A stretch of 64,000 nucleotides of DNA, taken from Climacium dendroides. Lineage: Eukaryota; Streptophyta; Bryopsida; Hypnales; Climaciaceae. Below the pieces are notes generated by a model. That model was not told where the DNA came from, made no database searches, and worked only from the letters and a program-made list of their open reading frames with translations. The stretch spans positions 31,024,401-31,088,400 of the forward strand of contig OX467088.1 in NCBI GenBank assembly GCA_950106755.1, given 5' to 3'. Of this stretch, positions 1 to 10,529 are shown one piece after another; position 1 is the first letter of the stretch; the number at the start of each line of letters is the position of its first letter. The translations under genes were made by a program, and so were the position numbers.

Positions 1-290
1 CAAATAGAAACGTGTGCTATCAATCCTAGCTCACGAAGGAAATGAGCACAATTTGGGCGGACAAAGACCGCCTTCGGTCCCACAATCGTAGGAATCGTGG
101 CGGAGTGCGGTTGGTCTGCATTCCCGACGTGCACAATCCACCCCTTGTACTTGGCGTCTTCACAGACACACAAGACTCCATTCAAGTCCAAGACAACATT
201 CAGCCACTTCTTGGCGATGGTCACCCTGGACGTCAATGGAATCTCAACATCCTTCGACGTATCTCCACGTTCAGATGGGGGAACCAATCC
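1..290 (-). CDS. FCP1/NLI-type HAD phosphatase-like exon, element A (partial)
   Basis: Read on the minus strand from a CAG acceptor at 291-293, this exon is open to the window edge. About 26 residues in it has VVLDLNGVLC, the HAD motif I of plant FCP1/NLI-interacting-factor phosphatases, in which the second acidic position is often N. Next comes a segment ending GPKAVFVRPNC, which typically precedes HAD motif II. It aligns closely with 49805-50455 in element B (ILDLNGILC, then GPKAVYVRPNC). Family members dephosphorylate protein serine/threonine, classically the RNA polymerase II CTD; the substrate here is unknown. Motifs II and III lie outside the window, so activity cannot be judged. Confidence 0.7.
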
Positions 291-442
291 CTGCTATCAA
301 ACGGACAAATGTGCAGTCAGTTACTAAGCTGCACTAACACATTTCAAAACTCAAGGAAAAAGGCAGAATCAAAACGTCGCAGACTATGAATACAGAGGTA
401 TCTATTAGCGTAGAGATCAAGGACGCATGGGCAAGAGGTTAC

Positions 443-577
443 CTTTTCTCGCAAAGGCAACGTCGATCCAACGGGGTCCGGCATTTCAATCTCCAGAAGT
501 TGAGCGTCGGGAATAGAAATGTCATCATCTAAGTGCATGGACTCAGATTCCGGTGCACCTCCACTTGTAGCTTCCAT
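443..577 (-). CDS. Short acidic exon upstream of the HAD exon, element A
   Basis: A minus-strand reading frame that starts with a possible ATG at 577 ends at residues LREK just before a GT donor (intron 442 to 291). The phase is 0, and joining to the HAD exon keeps the frame open. Element B has the equivalent exon at 49518-49666, ending MQRK before GTAA, also phase 0. The protein is acidic (HLDDDISIPD) with no recognised domain. The true 5' end of this exon is unclear; the ATG may be only an internal Met. Confidence 0.45.
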
Positions 578-832
578 AGTGCCACAACCAAATGGTGGAC
601 TTTGTACATGCTATACAAAACCAATAGATTTTGGAAGTTCATTCAGTCTAGTTGAGATAGCCAACAGAAGAGGTTCTGCAATTCAGGAAGGGCCAGACAA
701 ACAAGACTTAAAATTTTTACTGAAAATCCGTATAATTGATTAATAAAATTGAGTACAAAAAAGTCATCATCTTACATGAAGATATGGATTTGCCAAAAAA
801 TTAATTTCTATCAAAAAGTTTTGTCTCCCACA

Positions 833-1890
833 CTAAGGGCCTCTATCTAAGTACAACCTATGACACAAATCAGCTCGAGTCGAGCTAATTCTATACAAAT
901 GACATCGAGTGATTATGTGGTCAACTTGATGGTGCATCCTGGCCATCCAATGCATGACCTCGATCATCATCAATGGCGATGGCAGGATCCGCGGGCATCT
1001 TCGGGCTAGCTCCAAGGTCTCTGAGGACCTGCCACCATCAAGTGGAACTCGTGCCATGTCCTCGTCATCAAATGGAGGTGCAAGGGTCGAGGGGCACTCC
1101 TTAGGAGGAGGAGGAGCTGGAGGATCTGCGGAACCTGCAAGAGGAGTGAGAGAGACAAAAGGCACTCCAATCAATCGTGGAGTGGTGGATAAGCTTGAGG
1201 ATCTACTCATCGTTGGTCTTGTTGGCGCTCCCTGCAACAAAAGCTCCTGGTCAACCTGAGACGGTTGTACGGATGCTAGAGGCATGGCCCCACTAAGACT
1301 GTTGATACTGGCCTCTAGTTTGGAGTCATTCTTTTGTGACATTGCCACCATAAACTGTCGCAACTCCACCATCTCCCTAGCCTGCCTGTCAAACATCATT
1401 TGGTCCTGTTCCCGCCTCCTCTTCAGCTCTGCAATTTTTGCATCATAGTCATCGTCGGCTTGCGATCTTCCCCTCTTCTGCTTCTCCCTAGAGGCTGGAG
1501 ACGGCATGGTAGACGAGTCTGGCGGTTGATCTGACGACGTTGATGATCCCCGGATGCTTTGAGAGCGGATCACTAGAGGGGTGCTCCGATCCATGGGAAT
1601 GTCGTCGTCGTCGTCATCATCACCGGCTGCCCCATCGCTGTCGGAGGACTCATACAATATGATTGCAGATGACCTTCGACCGGACGGCGTGCTTGCCTCT
1701 CTAGTTGACTTCCCCTTGCGCTTTGATGACGACGGCATGCTTGACCCTGATGGTCGGCGCGGGAATTTGCCCTCATCAACAAAGTATCCCTCTTGAAGAA
1801 AATCATTCTTATCCAGTTTCTTTGCAGTGGTTGCAATTTCAGTCCACACTCCTCCGAGTCCCCCACAACAAACACATTAACCCCACTCAT
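833..1890 (-). pseudogene. Low-complexity C-terminal exon of the ParB/MTase-like gene, element A
   Basis: The exon follows an acceptor (TTTATAG) and starts MSGVNVFVVG, matching MSSVDVYAVG in element B (48300). The frame then shifts near 1850: the first frame ends, and a second frame, open from 1849 to 833, continues with a match to B (KKLDKNDFLQEGY against TLDKADFLDTGY). Downstream is a disordered region with serine-rich and poly-Asp stretches, a charged coiled-coil-like segment (roughly residues 130-175 of the second frame) and a Pro-rich tail. The frameshift suggests it is no longer translated as one product. The function of the tail is unknown; basic patches such as KRKGK could be nuclear-localisation or DNA-binding signals. 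Confidence 0.6.
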
Positions 1891-2217
1891 CTATAAAGTC
1901 ACACATAGCATCATCAGACTATGATAGTATGAAAATTCCCTAATGAAGATACAATGGTATTTCAAGTAACGTCAGCAGTAGGTTGGGTCAGGTCGACCCG
2001 ACTTGAAGTTGACTCTTGGGCACTCAATGCCACCGGTCAGGTTGAGCCAAACTAAGGAACAACACACTCCAGTCAATGCTACGAGTCAGGTCGACTCGAC
2101 CTGGTTTCTATCACCTTATGATTACAAGAAGAAATACATGTTCATTTTATTCAAGTCGAATCGACCTTAACCATAGCCAAAACATTACATTGTGGAATTA
2201 ATTGTGTTCAGGCTTAC
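1891..2217 (-). other. Intron of element A holding GT-class palindromes
   Basis: The donor GTAAGCC at 2217 follows ...CAAM of the methyltransferase-like exon, and the acceptor TAG lies just before 1890. Inside are palindromes at 1988-2006, 2086-2104 and 2151-2169, with a weak one near 2037. The corresponding intron of element B (48145-48299) holds two CG-class palindromes. Confidence 0.65.
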
Positions 2218-3562
2218 CATCGCAGCACATGTGAACTTCGACCCAGCAAAGAATGACATTACGCTTGCTCTAGGAGCGCAAAATTTCCTCACAAGATTGA
2301 GAAAAAACTCCATCCATAGCTCAGTATTGTTAATCCTAAATTCTAGCTCGTTGTAAGCCCCGGGCCTCGTAAATGTTTCAGTATTGGGAGCATCATAGGA
2401 AGACCTCATTTTCATTGTCCTAGTATTGTTTGGGCTTTGCAGGATGGTCAGATAAATTGGTTCCACTGCCTTCTTGCTTCATGCAGACAAGTCACCGATA
2501 CGCTCATTCGGTGAGGGAATGTAGTTAGAAAAAATCATGGAATACTTCTTCAACGCGGGATTTAGACAGCAATCCCGCGTTTGCTCAGTGAGGTCGGAAC
2601 AAATGAGCACCCACACCGGAATGTCCTCGAGAAGGGGTTGACCCTTTTCTTGGAAGGACTCGACAACTGCAGCGAAGTATGGATCGGCTGGCGTACACTT
2701 AGACTTTGACACCACATTCAGGGTGTAACGCAAGTCCCACACTCCAAGCTTGATGTTCTTGACGTTCTCTACAATGAGCACGCCTCTAGGCCAATTTTGG
2801 TGCGTTTTATACATAACGTCATATGGACGATAGTATGCAGTAGATTTTGGGGGCACAAAATTGTTTCTCTGTTGTAGAAAGACCCGGAAGAACTCAGCCG
2901 CGTACATTGACATCTCCTCAGTGCTCTTCCCCTTTGCTCTTGACTGCTTCGCCTCCATCCAGTATTCGTTCCTTGGCTGCTCTAGCAGCACGTTCATGGT
3001 GGCACTCGTGAAGTTCCAACTTCTTTTGAACTCCCTCCACTTCTCGTGGTTCAGCTCGTTCAAAAAGGACATGAGCCCGAGGCTTGCGTCTAGGGTGTGG
3101 AGCTCCATCTTCACCTTGTGCTTGCGCTTCCTTCTCTCCACTCACTCCCTAGTAGTGTAGCAGCTCTCCTGTACAGCAGAGAGAAGCTTGATTGTGACCT
3201 TTGGGTACTTCTTGTTCTTGCTCCTTGGATTCTGATGTAGAATATGTTTGGCCAGCTCCGACAAGTCATTGAAGGAAAGGTTTCTGAGTACTTTGAAAAA
3301 CTCATGCGTCAGATTCCCTTGCTCGGGCTTCCAAATGGCCTTCTCATTGTACTTCAGTCTAGTATTGGGGTCTATCAACTCCCCATGCGCAGCACTAGAG
3401 ATGACCTCGCTCCACAGGTTGTACACGTCGTCCGGAGCTGTGATTATCTGGAGTTTGTTTCGGATCTCGAGCTTCTCCTTGGCGTCCTTGCCTTTCGCAG
3501 TCTTCTGGGCCTTTAATACATCTAGCAGAGCGAACCGCTTGTACATTGCCGATGAGAATTCC
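2218..3562 (-). pseudogene. Central exon with DNA-methyltransferase-like motifs, element A
   Basis: This is one continuous minus-strand frame from an acceptor (GCGTTGCAG, 3563) to a GTAAGCC donor. It is broken by TGA at 3142-3144, where element B has Trp, and by TGA at 2479-2481. It aligns over its whole length with 46800-48144. The C-terminal half contains ADPYF, then VWVLICSD, then the segment FCAPRASVMSFFAGSKFTCAAM near the end. This order resembles permuted N6/N4 DNA methyltransferases: DPPY motif IV first, then an FxGxG motif I near the C-terminus. The motifs are degenerate (DPYF for DPPY, FAGSK for FAGSG), so catalysis is uncertain. The N-terminal half is helical and unrecognised. Confidence 0.55.
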
Positions 3563-3778
3563 TGCAACGCAATTTTGTATGTCATGGTCAATTTGGAGCT
3601 CTCTATTCAGCTCGGACCAACCTAAACTATACATTTCATTTTCAACGTCAAATGCACCTTTGACGTTCTGCTTACTTTGAACTCTTCATTCATTATCACA
3701 TGAAGAGTATCAAAACATGACCTATTGTGGCTGGAACACTAGGTGGTAGACGACATTCACAGATTAGGTCGACTCGAC
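3563..3778 (-). other. Probable intron of element A starting in a GT-class palindrome
   Basis: The 3' boundary is the acceptor GCGTTGCAG before GAATTC. The 5' boundary is less certain. The best-placed GT is inside the palindrome at 3764-3782 (TCAG, then GTCGAG on the minus strand), in the position of element B's TTTCAG/GTATGT donor at 46676/46677, but it leaves a phase mismatch. Element B's equivalent intron has a CG-class palindrome 13 bases after its donor. Confidence 0.4.
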
Positions 3779-5228
3779 CTGAATTTCTTATCATGAATTT
3801 CTTCTTATTTGCTGTACTCTCAGCGTTTTGCCTAACGTTGGACATTGTCGCTATTGGGGCGGCTTCCTTTGGATTGCGTGGCCTCCCCATTAGTTCCCAC
3901 ACTTTTCTCGCTCCCAGAATGTTTGTTGACCACGAGGGCTTTTGCGCCACGAAGTGGTTGACCCTATTATAGTATGCCGATATGTCGCGTAGTTTTTGGG
4001 CATCTGTGGACCAGACCACGTAGCAATCCCATTGACGAAAGTTCTTGACAATCTCTTCGTCAAGGTTTTGGTCCACCATCATTTTGCTGGCAGTCACACT
4101 GTGCTGCCCATTAATGATGTAGAAGTTGTTTCTTTCAAGTGCTAGCCAATCCTTCGGCTTTGGCTTCTTGAAGCAGTCCACTGGCAAGACACACAATGTT
4201 TGTTTTGTGGACTTATCTGGCATTTCCCAGAGGTATGTCATCATGTCCTCCGCGAGCTTCATCTCATGGCTACGAGTGTTTAAGTCTTCTAGGGCCTTGA
4301 TGAGCTGCTCAATGGAAATTGTCTTTTTATCCTCCAGGCCAAAGATATAGGCGTCAGTGCAGTGCTTCCAATAGGCCTTGTATGCTTCTGCGGACGCAAT
4401 GTAATCGTGCGACTTCTTGGCGTCATAAGGGAGCGGGACCTCAGTTACCGCGGACACAAAACTCAGCTCCCCTAGTAGAACTGCACTAGGGTCTTGCGCT
4501 GCTGCTGCTACTGCTGAGGTTGATGCCAACTTACTTAGCCTGGGAGTTGGTGGAGGAGTTGCGGACTGCTTGGACTTTCTTGTCCCCCGACTTTGTTGGG
4601 TTCCAAGTGTACCCATTGAGCTCTGTCCCTCCACGTTACTTGGAAACTCCTAGGGGACAGTTCTGACAGTCATGTCTTTCTTCTTCAGCTCAAGTTTCGT
4701 CTTCAGAATTGAGAAGTCGTTCATGAGTGTCTTCAGGCGAGAGTATAGGGCCTTCCCCGTTGCCAACTTCCCATCCTTTGTTTTGAAGTAGTTGTGGTCA
4801 ACTTTCTTTTCAAGGTCGGGTATCTCCGTTCTGTACTCAGTCGGTTCCAGCATTGAGAGGAAGTGCGATATGTTGAAGGCACATCTTGAGGAGTCCAAGC
4901 GAATAGTGAAGTGGTACTGCTCGCTTTCAAGATGTCCTGTCACAGCTGTAACACAACGAATTTTCAAGAATGGACCACTGTCGTGGGTGACATCCTTTAT
5001 CTTCTCATCAAATGATATGTTGAAGAAATGGTCCGTGTCTTTAAACTTTGCAGCGAAGCAAATGAGGTTCTTGAATGGAATCATGTGGAGACTCCAACTC
5101 TCAACCTTTTCGAGATTTTTGAATTCCCAGTAGTCTCCGTCATTGTCAAAGTCGTCCCCTTCCTCTCTAGAGGATTCGTGCGCAGAGCGTACGTAGAAGG
5201 CCTCCAACTTCTCGATTTGGTCATCCAT
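3779..5228 (-). pseudogene. N-terminal and ParB-like exon, element A
   Basis: The start is taken as the ATG at 5228 (MDDQIEKLEAFY), because element B starts at the matching MDQHKEALEMYF. Residues 1-190 are a conserved domain I cannot name (EYWEFK-type motif, then QYHFTI, then LEPTEYRTEI). After a low-complexity linker comes a ParB/sulfiredoxin-like domain: LCVLPVD, then NFYIINGQHSVTASK, then CYVVWSTDAQKLRDISAYYN. This matches the family order of V-x-P-V, the G-x-H/R-R loop and an acidic helix. Many such proteins bind or cleave DNA, or bind nucleotide. An in-frame TAG at 4650-4652 separates the two parts, so the copy is probably dead or needs splicing around it. Confidence 0.6.
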
Positions 5229-5284
5229 TCTGCATTCATTTTTCAAACGGGTATTGTTACACCAAGAGTTGTTGCTCTATATAG

Positions 5285-6074
5285 TCAGGTCGATTCGACC
5301 TGAATGTCAGTGCTTGGAACTTCTAGATTTATTTTCTACGTGCTTGATCTAATATAATTCGGTTTGGTTTCCTTTATATGCTTCAGGTCGAGTCGACCTA
5401 AATGCCAATACATGGGGTTATAAGATTTCATCTTCTATGTGTTTCCAATTACTTGCATTTGGTGTACTTGGATTTGGTTCGGTTTGCATCACACGCTTCA
5501 GGTTGAGTCGACCTGAAGTTCTAGTCGAAATAGTTGAATGTTTTTCTTATTATGATGGCATTGTTTAATGTTATCGTAACGTCGTACATGTCATAGTACG
5601 TACTCATCTCACTACTGATCTTACAATTCAGGTCGGTCCGACTTGAATTGCATGCGTTAATTTTGTCAGGTCAATTGTTGTTAGCTAGATGATTATTGGA
5701 AATGTATTTGATGATCAATGTGTTAATAAAAGTAGGTATCTAATATCCTAATATTATTTTATTTGTTGGTACCACAACGTATTTAACGCGTCAGATTGCA
5801 TAGGGTCCCCTTTGCAGTTCAGGTCAGACCGACCTGATCTGTATTTGATTTTGATGATGATGTTATTTCTCTTCTGGGATGTAAGTGCAAATGCCTATTA
5901 CTTAGTTACTTAGTTGTACAGACAATGCTAGTAGGTGTACATTTTAGGTCGGACCGACCTGAAATGCATGTTAATCTCATATCAATATTATTAATGAATT
6001 TGCACGGGCAAAAGCATTGATTTGAGAGTGGATTTGTTTGAAGGGGCTATGCAATTCAGGTCGATGCGACTTGA
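5285..6074. repeat. GT-class palindrome cluster upstream of the ParB gene, element A
   Basis: Seven 19-bp imperfect palindromes of the form TCAGGTCGANTCGACCTGA occur at 5285-5303, 5383-5401, 5498-5516, 5628-5646, 5819-5837, 5944-5962 and 6056-6074. The first lies about 57 bp upstream of the ATG at 5228. The outer TCAG/CTGA and inner CGA/TCG are nearly invariant, while intervening DNA is unremarkable and AT-rich. The position suggests an operator or centromere-like binding array. Confidence 0.85.
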
Positions 6075-6215
6075 ATTGTCGTTGGGTTCATATGACGTAC
6101 ATTTTCCTTACAATTAAGAATTTATTTCGTGGTCAATTTTTTAGATATACTAGGTGTCTTATCTCCTAATAGTAATTTATATGTTAGTACCACAATGTAT
6201 TTGACGAGTCAAAAC
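5731..6215. repeat. 410-bp tandem repeat of element A (unit 1 and start of unit 2)
   Basis: Unit 1 runs from about 5731 to 6140 and contains palindromes at 5819, 5944 and 6056. From about 6141 unit 2 begins (TATCTCCTAATA, ACCACAATGTATTTGAC), and it breaks off near 6215. The rest of unit 2 resumes at about 55805-56110 with palindromes at 55831, 55956 and 56068. The spacings of 125 and 112 bp are identical in both units. Element B and about 130 bp of other sequence therefore lie inside unit 2. Confidence 0.8.
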
Positions 6216-6349
6216 ACAATATTCAATATTTTGAGAGGTTTGGGGTCTCTCATAATAATATTGTCCATTTAGACCTTAACAAATGAATTATAATTTTAGG
6301 CAATTTAGGTGGGCAAACACTGAATTTGCTAGTTGTAATGCGCAATTTC

Positions 6350-6376
6350 CATTAAAATGAGAGTCTTTTGAGTGAT
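6350..6376 (+). repeat. Left terminal inverted repeat of element B
   Basis: CATTAAAATGAGAGT followed by CTTTTGAGTGAT matches the reverse complement of 55765-55791, identical over the first 15 bases and mostly matching to base 27. Confidence 0.55.
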
Positions 6377-6455
6377 AGTCTGTTCAAACACATGTAATTC
6401 GGTTTAGAGTAAATGTTATAATTAATATAAATAAAGATTACGTCATCTTCTAAAC

Positions 6456-6569
6456 ACCAAGTCATGAACTCCGCGGTTGGTTGTGAGGGGTTATTCATTT
6501 CATTGAAGCGGTCCGAGTTCGATTCCCGTTGGACTTGTATGAGTGCATGAGAGAACAACATGACTTGGT
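6456..6569 (+). other. Possible tRNA-derived (SINE-like) segment
   Basis: GAGTTCGATTCCCG near 6510 resembles a tRNA T-loop/B-box (GGTTCGANNCC). It lies downstream of GGTTGGTTGTGAGGGG, which could be a degraded A-box. The segment is bracketed by the inverted repeat ACCAAGTCATG (6456) and CATGACTTGGT (6559). I cannot fold a full cloverleaf with confidence. Confidence 0.25.
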
Positions 6570-7065
6570 GCTGCTAAATGAGCTTTGCAGGCAGGAAAGT
6601 TGTAACAACCAACCGCCCCCCTACCCAGAATGTGACAAGTGCTTTATTTGTTAACCAAATAAATAGTAGATATATCTACTACTTTTTTTCCCAATAACAA
6701 TGTAATTTGAAATAAAACATACTCAATGATAAACAAATAAGATAATGAAGTAAAAAATAAAGAAAAGAGGTTGAAGAATATAAAAAGAAGTATATTGAGA
6801 CTATACTTAAATTCCAATGTTCTGTAACACAAAATATACAGTTGAAATCAATAATGCAATGCCAAACAATAAAATAAAATCAATCCACTCAAAACTATAC
6901 CATCTAATCATATGCATACATATTACATAGCTACAGATATCAAGTGTAGGATGCGAGACTTTGGTTGATAACGTCAATTTGAGTAGCAGGAATCTTGATC
7001 ATGCATTGATGATTATCTTTTCGAATGCTAGACTTCCACGTTGTCATAACAGCATTTGTATGCTC
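6570..7065. other. AT-rich 3' flank of the element B DUF7869 gene, no gene seen
   Basis: The region is very AT-rich with no credible ORF. It lies between the terminal repeat of element B and the stop codon of the leftward DUF7869 gene, so it probably contains that gene's 3' untranslated region. Confidence 0.4.
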
Positions 7066-8122
7066 CTAAAGTGGCGGTTCAGTTTCATCCACTTTCCAAC
7101 GTAGACCTCTTTCACTGTCCCATCCAGTGTAGAAGTCTTGAACGCGTATACAATTAGGTTTCTCCGGATTACAATTTGGATCAGACAACGCCCTTGCAAT
7201 CCAAACCGGATGACTGTCACCATCTGCAGGTCGAACTGCAACAAAATATCCTTCAAAGAGATCTCGACCCACCCTAAAGGATGGTTGTGGGCGACCTCTC
7301 AAAGGGCCTACGTACGCGTCATCTTCTCCAAACTCTTCACGATCCTCGCTGTCTTCGTCTAATTCATCCACTTGAGTTGCTTGAACACGGCTCGTAGGCC
7401 AAAAACCATCCTTCAAAATAGAAGATGAAGGTAGTGGTTCTAGCAATGCTACCTTGACACCTTGCCAGTAGTGCACTACGTGCTCATAGCTTCTTCGGTA
7501 CTCTCCAGTGCGATCTTGATTGCACAAATTCTCCCAATACCTCACGAATCCGGATATGCCCTTCAAGATGTCCTCTGCACCTTTCATTGGACTCGGCAGA
7601 ACTGCTTCTGGTACTCCACGTGGCCACAAACTTTGCCCTTCAAAGTCCTCCTTCCACAATTTCATTCCATGACCAATCCCCTTTAGCAACCACTCCACAT
7701 CAATGCACAGCATTTTGTACTTCATGACTGGACACCCAATCGAGTCAAGGTAGAACTTCACTTGTTGTGGCTTTGTGTGTCCAACCATGATGTCATTGCC
7801 GTCCAAAACTTTGCCTGCTATGAAACCCTTGAAATCTGGCACCTCTTTGATGAGGTGAGGGATTGTTGGAATGGATTCCACATCCATAAACGACTTCATA
7901 AGTGCAGGAATTGTAAGGAAGTTTTCCTTCTTCAAAAGCATACTCCATCTTCCAAAGAGCGCATCAATGTTGTCATGAGTATGACCCACAATCATGAAGT
8001 TCACGTGCACTTCACGAAAGATCTTGTTTGCAACAAGTAGAGACCAGTAACAAAAAACAAATCTGTTTTTGTTATCTCCGGTGGCATTATCCATCTGCAC
8101 ATTCAAAATAGGAGGCAACGGC
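7066..8122 (-). pseudogene. DUF7869-type probable transposase, C-terminal half, element B
   Basis: The minus-strand frame enters from the LTR1 target site and begins PLPPILNVQMDNATGDNKN, followed by FMIVGHTHDNIDALFG. The pair D-N-x(3-4)-D/E-N-K-N and G-H-T-H-x-x-x-D is the hallmark of the DUF7869 family, which is frequent in repeat-rich plant and invertebrate genomes. The spacing of acidic residues resembles RNase-H-fold transposases, but no catalytic role is proven. The tail (about 200 residues) ends KVDETEPPL. LTR1 cuts the gene just upstream of the motif. Reading across the 5-bp target duplication (CPGMP at 11553, then LPPIL here) restores the frame, so the insertion hit a coding exon. Confidence 0.7.
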
Positions 8123-8404
8123 TGTGACAACTCATATTTTTGATTTTTATTTGTTTATCTTTTTGAGTGAATCGGAAATTAGAAATAGGTATCCGGATTC
8201 ATCTAGAGAGAAAGATAAATCCAAAAATAGTCACAAAAGGACCTTACAGAACTAATCCGGTTTTAGGTAGAAGCGGATCGGATTAGATTTCTAACCGGAT
8301 AGTATTTCCAACCGGAATCTCGTTGACCGGATTGGAGAGAACCGGATGTCAAGAACCGGACCGGATATCCGATCGGTCATAAAGACAGTCCAGGGCGTCA
8401 GAAC

Positions 8405-8413
8405 TATATAAAG
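8405..8413 (+). promoter_or_regulatory. TATA box upstream of the LTR1 ORF
   Basis: TATATAAAG lies 312 bp before the ORF start at 8725. LTR2 has the same box near 54309-54317 on the minus strand. It may drive the LTR-internal gene. Confidence 0.45.
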
Positions 8414-8724
8414 CCTGACCCTGCCCATTTTCAGGTCTCTGGATTTCCACGTATTGTCGTGTCCTGATTTAGCGCCTGACGATTCCATCGTTGACCACGG
8501 CAAGGAAGAGGAAGTACAAGAGGGTCCGGAAGTGAGTGAGGGGTGTGAGATGGAGGAATCTCCTCCGGACATGAATGGGTGAGACCTTGAGTGCGAGCGG
8601 ATACGTGAGGGACTGAGAGTGTGAGCACGCTAGTAGGTTAATTTACAGGACGAGCGGAACATCTAAGTGTCGGCGCTCCCTTGTTAGGACTGTAGAAGAG
8701 TGAAAACCGGGTAGAGCTACCCTC

Positions 8725-10404
8725 ATGCCGCGGCTGAACCGGAAGAGAGGTTCTAGCACCCCGCCCCCGAGTGAAGTAAAGCTTAGAAAAGTGATTCCGG
8801 TCATGCCGACCAAGGAACCGGAACAGGGAGAGCTCAGAGAGGATTTATCATTGATGGGTTGTCAGGGGTTAGCTTTGAAACCTTGGGGTTTCAAAGATGA
8901 GAGGATGGTTAAAGAAATCCTGAGTGGCGTATCGAATCAGTTCAATAACACCCTGAGAGGGAATCCGGTCCAATGGACCGAGGCTTTGTGGCGGGACGTG
9001 TACGGATTCCGGCCAGGAAGACTCGGGCTTGCCAACCGGAAGGATGATTTCGTCCAGGGCAAGTTCGGAAGCGTAGTAAACCCGAAAGACGGCTACGCGA
9101 TCGAAGACTGCCTCGATGACCGGGAGCGACGCCTGCTCCAGTTCCTGGTTCCGGTTTTGCATCCGGAAAAGCCCACCAGGGTGATTATCACCTTGGCTAA
9201 CACGATTTTCGGAGCGCTGAGCGAAACCCGGAAAGTAGACTAGGGCCGGATCTTCTTTGATCTGGTGTCCCAGCTTAGTATAAGAGTGGGGAGAAGTAGG
9301 GCTACCCCACTGTGCCCTTATGTGTACCACCTCTACCAGCAACAAGAACTATTGACAGAGGTGGAGCTGAAGGTGTGGAAGGCCCAGGAGCGGACCATGA
9401 AGTACGGAGAATCCGAGTCCGACCAAGAAGCGGATTCCGGAAATGAAACCGAGGAGGAGGAGGAAGAAGAAGAAGAGGAAGAGGAGGAACCGTATGTTCC
9501 CGCCAAGAGGCAGAAGACCACAACGACTCGGAATCGAGGAACGCCCTCGAGACATCCGCGGCCGCGCAGAAGTGAGACTCCAACCGGACCGGATGTGGCA
9601 TCCGGATCGGGAACCGTAGATTCGTTCAACGAGTTGGTTGGGATCCTCTGCGGAATCCGGGCGGATTGGGAAGTTAAGAAGCGGACGCTCGGGGAGATCG
9701 CGGAATTAATCGGAGCAGAACCGGACAGTCAGTTGCCGCGGAAGGTAGCTGAGATTGTTATCAATCCGGATGAGCTCCGGAAGATGAAGGAGGACAACAA
9801 GCGGCAACACGATGAGGTGGACACCCTCAAGGCCGAACTTTTCGCGTTGCTCGAGAACGCCACCGCGACAAAGGAGATGGCGGAGGAAATGAAGAAGTTG
9901 GCCGCAGAAGTGAAGGACGTGCTTGGAGGACCCGGAGCCAAAGTCACCAAGGCGCGCCTGTTCGAAGAAGAGGTGCACAAGGACAAGAAGATATCTGGAA
10001 CTAGGGTGGTGCACATCCTCACCGATGTTGAGGAGCAGATGGAGAAGCTCCTATCCAAGGCACGGGAGTCAGCGGACCGGATTGTGGAGAGCAACCAGAA
10101 GTTAACAGAAGTTCCGGTCTGACTCTCTGAAATTTCTCTTCCGGACTTGTTTCCGGAAGACGTAGCTCAGGAGCCAGGAAAGGATAAGACGCCTCAGTCA
10201 AGTAGGGCGAAGAAGGAGACGCCCTCGACCGGACATCAGCCGATAGATTTGGACTCTCTAGAAGCTAAGGAAGATCATCCGGTTCTACCTACGGATGGGG
10301 AACAGAACCGGAATCTAAATGAGGTCTTCGAGCAGTTGGAGAGACCTGATGAGAGCCCTACCATTGGATCCCGAGTGTATGAGACGGAACAGGAAGGACT
10401 GTAA
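8725..10404 (+). pseudogene. ORF inside LTR1 (coiled-coil protein, two stops)
   Basis: A single frame of about 560 codons starts at ATG 8725 (MPRLNRKRGS) and is interrupted by TAG at 9241-9243, where LTR2 has Trp, and TGA at 10120-10122, where LTR2 has Arg (CGG). Residues 30-220 form a globular domain with LMGCQGL, WGFKDERM and NPVQWTEALWRDVYGFR, also recognisable in LTR3. Then come a poly-Glu tract, a basic KRQK patch, a long heptad-like coiled coil (about 340-460) and an acidic tail. No known catalytic motif is seen. It could be a gag-like or accessory protein, perhaps with its own promoter. Conservation between LTR families suggests past selection. Confidence 0.65.
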
Positions 10405-10520
10405 AAATAGGACTTATAAATAGGAACCGGAATAGAATCCGGTTAGGATAAGGTAGGACCGGTTTGTCAGCGCCTTCAGAGGCGAAAATCATGTATTCAC
10501 TTTTTGCTTTTTGTTTTCTG

Positions 10521-10529
10521 TATATAAAA
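10521..10529 (+). promoter_or_regulatory. Second TATA box in LTR1, downstream of the ORF
   Basis: CTGTATATAAAACAATCTC at 10518-10536 is conserved in LTR2 (minus strand, near 52202-52210). Placed after the internal ORF and about 1 kb before the LTR end, it is a good candidate for the promoter of the genomic retroelement RNA. Confidence 0.45.

Larger units (their letters stand above)
1..6349. mobile_element. Element A, left arm (ParB/HAD arm; interrupted by element B)
   Basis: This arm carries minus-strand exons that match, exon for exon, the plus-strand exons at 23548-50455 in element B: N-terminal domain plus ParB-like domain, methyltransferase-like exon, low-complexity exon, short linker exon and HAD phosphatase exon. 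Its palindromes are all of the GT class (TCAGGTCGANTCGACCTGA). The outer end lies before base 1. The inner end is set by the terminal inverted repeat of element B at 6350. The arm continues at 55792, where the same 410-bp repeat resumes. Calling it a mobile element is inference from its paralogy with B and from the DUF7869 gene on its other arm. Confidence 0.65.

Noticed and set aside
42..389. Forward ORF of 115 codons
   Set aside because: It is the antisense shadow of the minus-strand HAD exon (1-290), which has real motifs and a paralogue.
6456..6569. Functional tRNA gene
   Set aside because: Only a B-box-like element is convincing; no cloverleaf could be drawn, so it is listed only as a possible SINE-like segment.
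9302..9629. Minus-strand Ser/Leu-rich ORFs in LTR1
   Set aside because: They are shadows of the poly-Glu tract of the plus-strand ORF.
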